Shown here: in pieces, positions 17,791 through 25,826 of the stretch
How positions within the stretch are numbered: the first letter of the stretch is position 1
How the letters are laid out: every line of letters begins with the position of its first letter
Assembly: GCF_003337735.1 (NCBI RefSeq)
Contig: NZ_QPJY01000014.1
Coordinates: 1-64,000, forward strand
Direction: 5' to 3'
DNA: 64,000 nucleotides
From: Thioalbus denitrificans
GTDB lineage: Bacteria > Pseudomonadota > Gammaproteobacteria > DSM-26407
Made by a program: the position numbers and the translations under genes
Notes under the pieces: generated by a model
Told to the model about the DNA's origin: nothing
The model's database searches: none
What the model saw: the letters and a program-made list of their open reading frames with translations, nothing else

Positions 17791-17827
17791 CGTATCCTCC
17801 CGTGTCGACCCAGTTCGGCCTGGATGA

Positions 17828-18028
17828 TTCAACGCCAAGACGCGAAGGCGCCAAGACGCCAAGGAAAGGAAGGGTTGGTTCGGGAGGGGGTGGCCTGGCG
17901 ACCTCTCCCGCGGACATTGAGCCCGGGCAGACGGCACCACCTCTCACCGTGTGAATGCCGCCGCTGCAGCGGACTCCGCCGGAACCATTGAACCTTTGCG
18001 TCCTGGTGTCCTTGCGTCTTGGCGTTAA
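17828..18028. repeat. Inverted pair of AACGCCAAGACGC tracts
   Basis: A left arm of about 37 bp (17828-17864) built from ACGCCAAGACGC-like units is matched, inverted, by a right arm at 17993-18028. The right arm runs into the stop codon of the acyl-CoA synthetase. The 128 bp between the arms hold no gene. Confidence 0.75.
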
Positions 18029-19749
18029 CGATTTCCCCCTTCCCCGAGCGTTTTCTCCATCGCCTCGCGCATGCGGAACTTCTGCAGCTTGCCGGTGACG
18101 GTCATGGGGAACTCCGTGACGATGCGCAGGTGGCGCGGCACCTTGTAGTGGGCGAGGTGCGCCGCGCACCACTCGCGCAGGGCCTCGACCGCCTCCGGCC
18201 GGCCCGGCTTGAGCTGCACCCAGGCGGCAACCTCCTCGCCCCAGTAGTCGTCCCGCACTCCGAACACCGCCGCCTGGGCCACCGCGGGGTGGGCGAACAG
18301 CACCTCCTCGATCTCGCGCGGATAGATGTTCTCGCCGCCGCGGATGATGAGTTCCTTCAGTCGCCCGGTGATGCGCAGGCTGCCGTCGGCGTCCATGCTG
18401 CCCAGGTCCCCGGAGTGGAGCCAGCCGTTGGCGTCCACTGTCCTGCGGGTCGCCGCCTCGTCGCCGTAGTAGCCCTTCATGACGTGGTAGCCGCGAAAGC
18501 AGACCTCGCCGCTCTCGCCGCGGGGCAGGGTGGCGCCGCTCTTGACGTCCACCACCTTCACCTCCTGGTGGGGAAGGTTGCGGCCCACCGTCTCCGTGCG
18601 CAGGCCCAGGTCGTCGTCACGACGGGTGAGGTGGGTGAGCGGCGAGGCCTCGGTCTGGCCGTAGCCGATGAGGATCTCCGGGCAGTGCAGCGCGCCCATC
18701 ACCCGTTTCAGCAGCGGCACCGGGCAGGGCGCGCCGGCCATGATCCCGGTGCGCAGGCTCTCCACCGCCCGCGGCCGATCCGCCTGCGCCTCCAGCAGGG
18801 CGATGAACATGGTGGGCACTCCGTGGACGGCGGTGCAGCGCTCCGCCGCGATGGCGTCCAGGCAGGCCCCGGCATCGAAGTGCTCCGCCGGCAACACCAG
18901 GGCGGCTCCCGCAGAGAGGCAGAGCAGGTTGGCCAGCACCATGCCGAAGCAGTGGTAGAAGGGTACCGGGACGCAGAGCCGGTCGGCCGGGGTGAAGCCG
19001 AGCAGGCGGGCGGAGAACCAGGCGTTGTTGAGCAGGTTGTGGTGGGAGAGCAGCACCGCCTTGGGGAAGCCCGTGGTGCCCGAGGTGAACTGGATGTTGA
19101 TGGGGTCGTCCCGGTCCAGGGCCGCCGTGGCCGCCTCCAACTCCGCGGCGTCGACGCCGCGACCGGCCTCCAGCACTTCGTTCCAGAGATTGAAGCCTGC
19201 CGCCGGCCGGGCGGGATCCGGGTCGCGGGGGTCGAAGAGCACTACCCGGCGCAACGCGGGGAACCGGGCGCTGCGCCAGTGACCGCCGGGTGCGGTGACC
19301 AGCTCCGGGACCTCCCCCGTGAGCATCGACACGTAGTCGCTGTGGCGGAAGGCGGGGATCAGGAACAGCCCCTGCACCCGGGCCCGCTCCAGCGCGTAGG
19401 CCAGCTCCCGCGGACGATAGGCGGGGTTGATGTTCACCAGCACCGCGCCGATGCGCGCCGTGGCCAGCTGCAGCAGCAGCCACTCCACGTTGTTGGTGGA
19501 CCAGACGCCGACGCGATCGCCACGGCCGAACCCCAGCCCCAGCAGGCCGCGGGCCAGCCGGTCCGCCGCCGCCATCAGCTCGCCGTATGACAGGCGCCGC
19601 CCCTGGTGCCGGGAGATCACCGCCGGCGCGCCGGCCTGCGCCGCCGCCACCGACCGGAGATGCGCCGGCAGCGTCGCGCCCAGCAGGGGTTCGACGCCCC
19701 CCAGGTGGCAGTAGCTCGGCGCGCCGGAACGGCCCGGAACGGGTGTCAT
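18025..19749 (-). CDS. Acyl-CoA synthetase (AMP-forming)
   Basis: The start used is the ATG at 19749 (MTPVPGRSG), with GGAGGTG seven bases upstream, giving 574 residues. It has the adenylate-forming enzyme motifs INIQFTSGTTGFPKAVLLSHHN (about residue 205), YGQTEASP, WLHSGDLGSMDADG and GRLKELIIRGGENIYPREIEE, and the C-terminal lysine region PMTVTGKLQKFRMRE. It activates a carboxylic acid with ATP and CoA. The overall pattern fits medium- or long-chain fatty-acid CoA ligases, but the substrate is not certain. It is divergent from the homocysteine methyltransferase-like gene. Confidence 0.9.
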   Translation of the reverse strand: MTPVPGRSGAPSYCHLGGVEPLLGATLPAHLRSVAAAQAGAPAVISRHQGRRLSYGELMAAADRLARGLLGLGFGRGDRVGVWSTNNVEWLLLQLATARIGAVLVNINPAYRPRELAYALERARVQGLFLIPAFRHSDYVSMLTGEVPELVTAPGGHWRSARFPALRRVVLFDPRDPDPARPAAGFNLWNEVLEAGRGVDAAELEAATAALDRDDPINIQFTSGTTGFPKAVLLSHHNLLNNAWFSARLLGFTPADRLCVPVPFYHCFGMVLANLLCLSAGAALVLPAEHFDAGACLDAIAAERCTAVHGVPTMFIALLEAQADRPRAVESLRTGIMAGAPCPVPLLKRVMGALHCPEILIGYGQTEASPLTHLTRRDDDLGLRTETVGRNLPHQEVKVVDVKSGATLPRGESGEVCFRGYHVMKGYYGDEAATRRTVDANGWLHSGDLGSMDADGSLRITGRLKELIIRGGENIYPREIEEVLFAHPAVAQAAVFGVRDDYWGEEVAAWVQLKPGRPEAVEALREWCAAHLAHYKVPRHLRIVTEFPMTVTGKLQKFRMREAMEKTLGEGGNR

Positions 19750-19919
19750 CAAACCGCACCTCCTCGCGTCGGTGCGCCCGCATGCCACGGGCGCCGACCA
19801 AATCCCTGAGAATAGTATGGCAGCTGCGGCGTGAAGCACTGTTCCGCGGTGGTGGAGGTGCGCACATTTGCAAAGCTCCTCCTCGCCACGCCATCCTGAG
19901 GCGGCTCCGGCGCATTCCG

Positions 19920-19953
19920 GGCACGGAAGTGGCCGGACCCCGGCAACCGTGCC
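19920..19953 (+). promoter_or_regulatory. Two-tier hairpin in the leader of the methyltransferase-like gene
   Basis: An outer 7-bp stem GGCACGG/CCGTGCC encloses an inner stem GCCGG/CCGGC with loop ACC, ending 26 bases before the start codon at 19980. The remaining 170 bp of this divergent intergenic region show no other clear feature. It could be a structured leader RNA; a known riboswitch class was not recognised. Confidence 0.4.
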
Positions 19954-19979
19954 ACCACCAGAGATCATGCAGGACGCCC

Positions 19980-20906
19980 ATGACCCCGCTTGACCGGAAC
20001 ACCCTCGACCGACACGACTTCATCCTGATGGAGGCCGCCATCGTCGAGCGCCTGCGCCGCGAAAGCGGCGTGGCCCTTCACCCGGAGCTGGTGAACGCGC
20101 CGCTCGTCCACGAAGAGCCGGGGCGGGCGGCGATGGCGCGCATCTACGGCGAGTACCTCGCCATCGCCGCCGCGGCGCAGCTGCCGATGCTCATCCTCAC
20201 CCCCACCTGGCGGGCGAACCGGGAGCGGATCGAGGCGGCGGGGGAGGCGCGCGATCTCAACGGGGACGGCGTGCGTTTCCTGCGCGGGCTGGGCGCGGGG
20301 CGGGAGGCGGGCGCGCCGGTGTGGATCGGCGGTCAGATGGGGTGCCGCAACGACTGTTACCGTCCGGAGGAGGGTCTCTCCGCCACGGCGGCGGAGCGTT
20401 TCCACGCCTGGCAGGTGGAGCGGCTGGCGGCGGCGGAGCCGGATTTCCTGCTGGCGGCGACGCTGCCGGCGGTGACGGAGGCGACGGGCATCGCCCGGGC
20501 CATGGCCCGCAGTGGCCTGCCCTACCTCCTCAGCTTCGTCATCGGCCGGGACGGGCGGGTGCTCGACGGCACTCCCCTGGCCGACGCCGTCGCCGTCATC
20601 GACGCCGGCGTGGATGCCCCGCCGCTGGGCTACCAGGTCAACTGCTCCTATCCCACCTTCCTCGACGGCGTGCGGCAGTCGCCGGAGCTGTCCCGGCGGC
20701 TGATCGGATTCCAGGCCAACGCCTCGGCGCTGGATCAGGCGGCCCTGGACGGGGCCTGCGCGCTGCAGGCCGAGCCGGTGGCCGAGTGGGGGGAGGCGAT
20801 GCTGCGGCTGCGGCGCGAACGCGGCCTGAAGCTGCTCGGCGGCTGCTGCGGCACGGGGGCCGCGCACCTGCGCTACCTGGTCGCGCACCGCCGGGAGCTG
20901 CCCTGA
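19980..20906 (+). CDS. Homocysteine S-methyltransferase-family protein
   Basis: The start used is the ATG at 19980, giving 308 residues. The zinc-ligand cysteines are present: one in YQVNCSYP (about residue 222) and the pair in LLGGCCGTGAAH (about 287-288). WIGGQMGCRND and the TPTWRAN segment also fit the family. These enzymes pass a methyl group to homocysteine or a related thiol. The usual N-terminal DGG(M)GT motif is replaced by FILMEAAIVERL, so the substrate may differ from that of MmuM or MetH. A longer upstream frame is an artefact of GC-rich DNA. Confidence 0.8.
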   Translation: MTPLDRNTLDRHDFILMEAAIVERLRRESGVALHPELVNAPLVHEEPGRAAMARIYGEYLAIAAAAQLPMLILTPTWRANRERIEAAGEARDLNGDGVRFLRGLGAGREAGAPVWIGGQMGCRNDCYRPEEGLSATAAERFHAWQVERLAAAEPDFLLAATLPAVTEATGIARAMARSGLPYLLSFVIGRDGRVLDGTPLADAVAVIDAGVDAPPLGYQVNCSYPTFLDGVRQSPELSRRLIGFQANASALDQAALDGACALQAEPVAEWGEAMLRLRRERGLKLLGGCCGTGAAHLRYLVAHRRELP

Positions 20907-20980
20907 GCCCGAGCCGTTCCGTCCGGCTCCCGTGCTGTTACACTTCCGCCTGTCCAGGGAGCGGTGACAGGAGTCGGGTG

Positions 20981-21229
20981 ATGGTCAGTCTGCGCATCAG
21001 GGTGTTCAAGGGCGGGGAGTCCTCCCCGGAGACCACGGTCAGCATACCCGTGGCCATGCTCCGCTTCGCCGCGCGGCTGCTGCCGCGCCAGACTGCCGGC
21101 GCCCTGCGGGAGAAGGGGATCGAGCTGGAGGAGATCATCCGCCTGGCGGACAACCCCGAGGCGCGCGGGACCCTCATCGAGGTGCAGGAGCACCGCAAGG
21201 ACCAGCGCATCGTGATCGCCCTGGAGTGA
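20981..21229 (+). CDS. Hypothetical 82-residue protein
   Basis: I do not recognise this small protein (MVSLRIRVFKGGESSPETTV...). It has an N-terminal beta segment, a helix with VAMLRFAARLLPRQ, and a GIELEEIIRLADNPEARGTLIEVQE region recalling the short helical SHOCT-like modules of YvlB-type proteins (weak impression). It follows the methyltransferase-like gene by 74 bp and could share its transcript. GGAG lies 12 bases before the ATG. Confidence 0.55.
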   Translation: MVSLRIRVFKGGESSPETTVSIPVAMLRFAARLLPRQTAGALREKGIELEEIIRLADNPEARGTLIEVQEHRKDQRIVIALE

Positions 21230-21260
21230 GCGCCGGGTCTGATCGGGGATGGTCGGTCTT

Positions 21261-21421
21261 GAACGCTAAGACACCATGACGCTAAGACGCCAGGAAGCTG
21301 AGACAGGTTATTTCAGGATCCAGGTGTTGACTGCGATATCGGGCGGCCGTTTCATGGCACGGCCCGATTATTTCCTTACTCCATCTTGGCGTCTTGGTGC
21401 CCTTGCGCCTTTGCGTTGATC
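21261..21421. repeat. Inverted pair of AACGCYAAGACGC tracts
   Basis: The left arm (21261-21298, GAACGCTAAGACACC and following) and the inverted right arm (21385-21421, CTTGGCGTCTTGGTGCC and following) are about 37 bp each and of the same unit family as at 16.6 and 17.8-18.0 kb. They enclose 86 bp without a gene, between convergent genes. Confidence 0.75.
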
Positions 21422-21435
21422 ATTCCAGGCCGGCA

Positions 21436-22056
21436 TCAGGGTGCGGGTACCTCGCGAACCGTGCTCTCGCCGCCGTCGGCCACGATACGCTCCACCCGGT
21501 CGCGCCAGGCCCAGCGGAAGCGGGCCCGGGTGACGGCGTCGGCGGCGCCCTTCAGCACCGCCTGCATGGCCGGGGCCAGGATCGGGTCCGCCGAGATGGA
21601 CGCGGGGTCATAGGCCAGCGTCACCCCCGCGCCGGTGTCCATGCGCTCGAAGGTGCAGCGCAGCGGCCCCTCGGCCGCGGCGCCGAAGCCCAGCAGGCCG
21701 GCGCGCCGGTAGTGCCCGCCCAGGCCCTGGAAGCCGTTGCGGCCGGCGGCGCCCGTCAGCAGGGTCAGGACCTGGCTGAAGGGGCCGTTGGCGCCGGACT
21801 CTTCCGCGCCGTGCAGGGTGATCCGAAGCTCTCCGCGGATGCAGGTCTCGCCGCCATAGAGCCGCCGCACCGCCTGCACCGCGGTGACATAGGCCCCCGC
21901 CACCGTGGGGCAGGCGTGGCCGGCCAGGCGCACGGCGTCGTCGAAGGTGTAGGTCCAGGTGCCGTCGCCGGCGCCGAGCAGTTCCGCGAGCGGATCGTGG
22001 ACGGTGAGGCTGGGGCCGGCGTCGAACAGACGCTCGCGGGGGTGGATATCGGCCAT
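21436..22056 (-). CDS. FmdE-like family protein
   Basis: The start used is the ATG at 22056 with GGAG five bases upstream, giving 206 residues. The segment RLAGHACPTVAGAYVTAVQAVRRLYG (about 43-70), with a His-Ala-Cys-Pro core, resembles the HGHxCPG motif of FmdE, a metal-binding protein linked to formylmethanofuran dehydrogenase in archaea and of unclear role in bacteria. A second cysteine lies in GGETCIRGELRI. The C-terminal part is not recognised. An FNR/DNR-type box at the class II position points to expression under low oxygen or nitrogen-oxide conditions. Confidence 0.6.
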   Translation of the reverse strand: MADIHPRERLFDAGPSLTVHDPLAELLGAGDGTWTYTFDDAVRLAGHACPTVAGAYVTAVQAVRRLYGGETCIRGELRITLHGAEESGANGPFSQVLTLLTGAAGRNGFQGLGGHYRRAGLLGFGAAAEGPLRCTFERMDTGAGVTLAYDPASISADPILAPAMQAVLKGAADAVTRARFRWAWRDRVERIVADGGESTVREVPAP

Positions 22057-22091
22057 GATCACTCCGTGTGCGGTGTGGTTCCGTCCCCGGC

Positions 22092-22133
22092 AAAATAGTC
22101 CGCGTCCGCGGCACCCACCTTGACCTGTCTCAA
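22092..22133 (-). promoter_or_regulatory. FNR/DNR-type class II promoter of the FmdE-like gene
   Basis: TTGAC-CTGT-CTCAA (22120-22133) matches the TTGAT-N4-ATCAA consensus at eight of ten positions. On the minus strand TATTTT (22097-22092) would be the -10 element, placing the start of transcription at 22085. The centre of the box then falls exactly at -41.5, the class II activator position. The leader would be 29 bases. The box might also serve the divergent tag gene 87 bp away. Confidence 0.65.
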
Positions 22134-22219
22134 GTGTCCCCGGGAGAACTGCCGGGGACCCTGTATCAGGGTTGGGATAGACTGGCGGTGATCATCTATT
22201 CCGTCTCCGGGAGAACAGA

Positions 22220-22810
22220 ATGGAGAAAGCCAACGCCGCCCGCTGCCCCTGGTGCCTGGGCTCGGCGCGCTACCGCGACTACCACGACCGCGAATGGGGC
22301 GTTCCTGCCCGCGATCCCGCCCACCTGTTCGAGATGCTGATCCTGGAGGGCGCCCAGGCGGGACTCTCCTGGTCCACCATCCTCAACAAGCGGGAGAACT
22401 ACCGCCGCGCCTTCCACGGCTTCGACCCCGAGCGCATGGCGCGCTACAACGCCCGCAGCATCGGGCGGCTGCTCGCCGATCCCGGCATCGTCCGCAACCG
22501 GCTGAAGGTGGAGGCGGCGGTGGGCAACGCCCGCGCCTGGCTCGATCTGTGCGGGCGGGAGGGGGACGTGGCCGCCTTCCTGTGGCAGTTCGTGAACGGC
22601 CGCCCGGTGGTGAACCGCTGGCGCGCCATGGAGGAGGTGCCGGTCACCACCCCCGCCGCGGAGGCCATGAGCCGCGCCCTGAAACGGGCCGGGTTCCGCT
22701 TCGTGGGCCCCACCATCTGCTACGCCTACATGCAGTCGGTGGGGATGGTGAACGACCACCTGGTGAGCTGCTATCGGCATGCCGAGCTGGCCGGCGCTGC
22801 CGCTGGTTGA
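22220..22810 (+). CDS. tag: DNA-3-methyladenine glycosylase I
   Basis: The 196-residue protein has the Tag signature RCPWCLGSARYRDYHDREWGVP at its N-terminus and VNDHLVSCYRH near the C-terminus. The cysteine and histidine residues in these two segments supply the zinc site (Cys-His and His-Cys pairs), and EGAQAGLSWSTIL is also typical. It removes 3-methyladenine from alkylated DNA. GGGAGAAC precedes the ATG. The length is normal for the family. Confidence 0.95.
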   Translation: MEKANAARCPWCLGSARYRDYHDREWGVPARDPAHLFEMLILEGAQAGLSWSTILNKRENYRRAFHGFDPERMARYNARSIGRLLADPGIVRNRLKVEAAVGNARAWLDLCGREGDVAAFLWQFVNGRPVVNRWRAMEEVPVTTPAAEAMSRALKRAGFRFVGPTICYAYMQSVGMVNDHLVSCYRHAELAGAAAG

Positions 22811-22851
22811 GGGCCGGGCGCCCCCTTTACCGGCGGACGCGGGGCGCCGGG

Positions 22852-24015
22852 TCAGGCCCGGAACCGGCCCAGCAGGGGCAGGAAGGCCAGGGCGCAGAGC
22901 ACCTCCAGGCCGCCCACCACCAGGAAGGCGGCCGGGTAGGCCGGGGCTCCCTCGCTGCCGAGCAGCGTCACCAGGGCGCCGCCGGCCAGGGGACCGGCGA
23001 CGAAGCCCAGCGATCCGGCCAGGTTGAAGCCGCTCATGGCGCTCGCCTTCTGCTGCGGGCCGGCCAGCTCGGCTGTGAGCACCAGCGAGGGGGCGTACAT
23101 CAGCGCCGCCACCACCCCGCCGCCGAGCATCAGCCAGACGATGGCCCTCCCGGGCGCGAAGCCCACCGCGGTCAGCACCACCCCGTAGAGGAGACTGCCC
23201 AGGATCATCATTCCCAGCCGGTTCCAGCGCCGCGACAGCAGTCCCGAGGGGTAGGTGAGCAGGGCGAAGGGGATGAGGAACGCGGCCATCACCGCCCCGA
23301 TCTCGCGGGCCGACAGCCCCTGTTCGGTGGCGAGGTAGAGGGAAAGGGTGGAGACGATGAAGCCCACCGTCAGGCGGTCGATGAAGGCGAAGGCGTAGGG
23401 CACCAGCAGCCGGCGGCCGGCCAGCAGGGATCGCAGCAGGCGGCCCAGCCCCGGGCGGCTGCCCGTTGCGGGGCCTTCGCGCAGGGCGGCGAGGGCGAAC
23501 AGGGCCAGGGCCAGCATCAGCGCGCTGCCGTAGCCCGGCACCCGCAGGGCGTCGCCGTGTCCCACCACGCCGCCCAGTGGTGCGCCGGTGGCCACGCCCA
23601 GGCTCACCGCCGCGCCCACCAGGCCCATGGCGCCGCCCTCGCCGCCGCGCCGGGCATGGTCCGCCCCGAGGGCCATGAGCAGGCTCAGGGCGCTGATGTG
23701 GGCGCAGCCCTCCAGGAAACGCCAGCCCAGGTAGGCCGGGTAGGACCACTCACGGGTCAGCATCCACAGCGCCAGGGTGTTCACCAGCAGGGCCGCGACG
23801 ATGATCACCCGGCGCCGGCCCAGGGCGTCGGAGACGATGCCGGCGATGGGGGCGAAGAGCAGCGCGCCGGCCATGTTGGCCGACATGAACAGGTGCTTGT
23901 CGAAGTCCGTGAGGTGGGGGTGCCGCCCCAGGGTCAGCTCGTTCAGCACCGGCACCATCCCGGTGACCGGGAGCATCAGCAGGTAGATGCAGATCGTGAC
24001 GGGAATCAGGTGCAT
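22852..24015 (-). CDS. Major facilitator superfamily transporter
   Basis: The 387-residue inner-membrane protein has about 12 hydrophobic helices, with the MFS loop 2-3 motif GIVSDALGRRRVI (about residue 61) and a related SRRWNRLGMMI in the second half. The start MHLIPVTICIY leads straight into the first helix. The substrate is unknown; the closest general look is of drug/H+ antiporters. It is convergent with tag. Confidence 0.85.
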   Translation of the reverse strand: MHLIPVTICIYLLMLPVTGMVPVLNELTLGRHPHLTDFDKHLFMSANMAGALLFAPIAGIVSDALGRRRVIIVAALLVNTLALWMLTREWSYPAYLGWRFLEGCAHISALSLLMALGADHARRGGEGGAMGLVGAAVSLGVATGAPLGGVVGHGDALRVPGYGSALMLALALFALAALREGPATGSRPGLGRLLRSLLAGRRLLVPYAFAFIDRLTVGFIVSTLSLYLATEQGLSAREIGAVMAAFLIPFALLTYPSGLLSRRWNRLGMMILGSLLYGVVLTAVGFAPGRAIVWLMLGGGVVAALMYAPSLVLTAELAGPQQKASAMSGFNLAGSLGFVAGPLAGGALVTLLGSEGAPAYPAAFLVVGGLEVLCALAFLPLLGRFRA

Positions 24016-24152
24016 GCCGGCCTCCGGGACATCTGCGGGGCTCCCTCAGGGCGAGTGGTGAATGTGGTTTTGTCCGGGTCTGGGTGGGTAAGATACCGCG
24101 ACCGGGAACCGGGACACAGTGACCGGGCAGCTAGCCGGAGGAGATCGACACG

Positions 24153-24488
24153 GTGTTCACGAAGGACGCGATGAAGCGGGAATGGCGCGAACCGGTGGCG
24201 GGGGTGCGCCAGGTGACCACGGTCCACGGCGAGAAAACGCTCATGACCGAGTTCCGCCTGGAGGCGGGTGCGGTGATCCCGCCCCATGCCCACCCCTACG
24301 AGCAGACCGGGTATCTGATATCAGGTCGGATGCGGATGCGCATCGGGCCGGACTGGTTCGAGGCCCGGGAAGGCGACAGCTGGTGCATCCCCGGCGGCGT
24401 CGAGCACGAGGTGCGGGTGGAGGCGGCGTGCCGGGTGGTGGAGGTGTTCGCCCCGGTGCGGGAGGACTACCTGCCGGCCGCGGTCTGA
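24153..24488 (+). CDS. Small cupin-domain protein
   Basis: The 111-residue protein starts at GTG with GGAGGAGAT upstream. It is one cupin barrel with metal-site residues in IPPHAHPYEQTGYLISG (two His and one Glu, about 46-52) and a later His in GGVEHEVRV (about 87). The function is unknown; such proteins bind small ligands or act as isomerases or dioxygenases. Its last 22 bp overlap the end of the convergent histidine kinase gene. Confidence 0.8.
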   Translation: MFTKDAMKREWREPVAGVRQVTTVHGEKTLMTEFRLEAGAVIPPHAHPYEQTGYLISGRMRMRIGPDWFEAREGDSWCIPGGVEHEVRVEAACRVVEVFAPVREDYLPAAV

Positions 24489-25816
24489 GCCCCCTTCCGC
24501 TTCGTCTCCAGCGGCACGCTGACCACCGCCGCCATGCCGCCGCCCTCCCGGGGCTCCAGCCGGAGCCCCCAGCCGTTGGCGCTGGCGAGCTGGCGCACCA
24601 CGGCGAGCCCCAGTCCGCTGCCGCCCGTGGCGCTGCTGCGCGAGCCTTCCAGGCGGTAGAAGGGCCGGAACACCGCCTCGAGCTGGTCGGCGGGGATGCC
24701 GGGCCCCCGGTCCAGCACCCGGATTTCCACCGCGCCGGCGTCACAGCGGCAGGTGACCTCCACCGGCGCCCCGTCCCCGTAGCGGACGGCGTTCTCCAGC
24801 AGATTGGCCACCACGCGGCGCAGGGCCAGGGCGTGCAGGGCATGGCGGCAGCCGCTGCAGCCGGGCCCCGTCACCTCCGTGCCGCGCAGCCCGAACTGCG
24901 TCACCAGGTCGGCAAGCAGCGCCCCCACCACCACGGTCTCCCCGCCGCCGCCCTCCAGTTCCCGGCTGATCTCCAGGAACTGGGCGATGAGGCGGTTCAT
25001 GTTCTCCAGGTCGCGCCGGATGCCCGCCATCAGCTCCGGGTCTCCGCCCTCGTCGGGCAGCATGGCCAGCGCCAGCTGGATCTGGGTCATGGGGGTGCGC
25101 AGGTCGTGGGAGATGCCGGCCAGCAGGGTGGTGCGGTTGGCCACCAGCTCCCGGACCCGGCGCACCATGCGGTTGAAGCTGGCGGCCAGGGCCGCCAGCT
25201 CCTCGGGACCCTGTTCGGGCACCGGCTCGGGCCAGTCGCCCGCGCCGAGTCGCTTGGCCGCCCCCGAGAGCCGTTCCAGCGGCGCGGTGAGACGGCGCAC
25301 CAGCGCGATGGCGGTCAGCAGCGTCACCCAGGCGCCCACGCTGAGCACGAGAATCAGCGCGACGGGTGGCTGCACCCCGATCCGGGTCCGGGAGAATCCG
25401 ACCCGGATCGGGCCGTCGGCGGAGGGCAGGTCGGCCCAGAACCAGGGCTGTCCCTCCGCGTCCCGGCTGCTCAGCAGGGTCAGGGGCGCGCCCGTGCGCT
25501 GCTCCAGCGCCTGCTCGAGGAAGTAGCGGTAGGGCAGCCAGCTGCGGCTGGGGGGCAGGTCGGGGCCGGGCGCGACGATGACCAGTCCATCCCCGGCGTA
25601 GAGCCGCTCGGCGAACGCCGCCGGGTCCGCCGCGGCGCGCCACTCCGCGGCGGTCTTGAGCATGAGCGCGGCCAGATCGTCGGCCGAGCGCTGCCCCAGG
25701 GGCATCAGCAGCAGCACGGCGATGACCGCCAGGGTGAAGATCTGGAAGCCCACCGACACCAGGGCGATGGTGGCCAGGGTCCTGCCGAACAGGGTGCGGG
25801 GTCGCGGCAGGCGCAT
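24467..25816 (-). CDS. EnvZ-type sensor histidine kinase
   Basis: The 449-residue kinase has a membrane helix at about 12-38, a periplasmic domain (about 40-150), a second helix (about 152-172), HAMP, then HisKA with H237 in LAGISHDLRTPMTQIQLA, the EnvZ-like H-box. The catalytic domain shows NLLENAVRYG, DRGPGIP and GGSGLGLAVV. It would sense an envelope signal and phosphorylate the OmpR-type regulator encoded 10 bp upstream on the same strand. A CSGC pair at about residue 315 in the catalytic domain region is unusual. Confidence 0.92.
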   Translation of the reverse strand: MRLPRPRTLFGRTLATIALVSVGFQIFTLAVIAVLLLMPLGQRSADDLAALMLKTAAEWRAAADPAAFAERLYAGDGLVIVAPGPDLPPSRSWLPYRYFLEQALEQRTGAPLTLLSSRDAEGQPWFWADLPSADGPIRVGFSRTRIGVQPPVALILVLSVGAWVTLLTAIALVRRLTAPLERLSGAAKRLGAGDWPEPVPEQGPEELAALAASFNRMVRRVRELVANRTTLLAGISHDLRTPMTQIQLALAMLPDEGGDPELMAGIRRDLENMNRLIAQFLEISRELEGGGGETVVVGALLADLVTQFGLRGTEVTGPGCSGCRHALHALALRRVVANLLENAVRYGDGAPVEVTCRCDAGAVEIRVLDRGPGIPADQLEAVFRPFYRLEGSRSSATGGSGLGLAVVRQLASANGWGLRLEPREGGGMAAVVSVPLETKRKGAQTAAGR

Positions 25817-25826
25817 CGATCGCCGT

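Noticed and set aside
19920-19980. SAM-I riboswitch suggested by GGCAACC
   Set aside because: The kink-turn, the first conserved stem and the pseudoknot partner are not visible, so only a hairpin is annotated.
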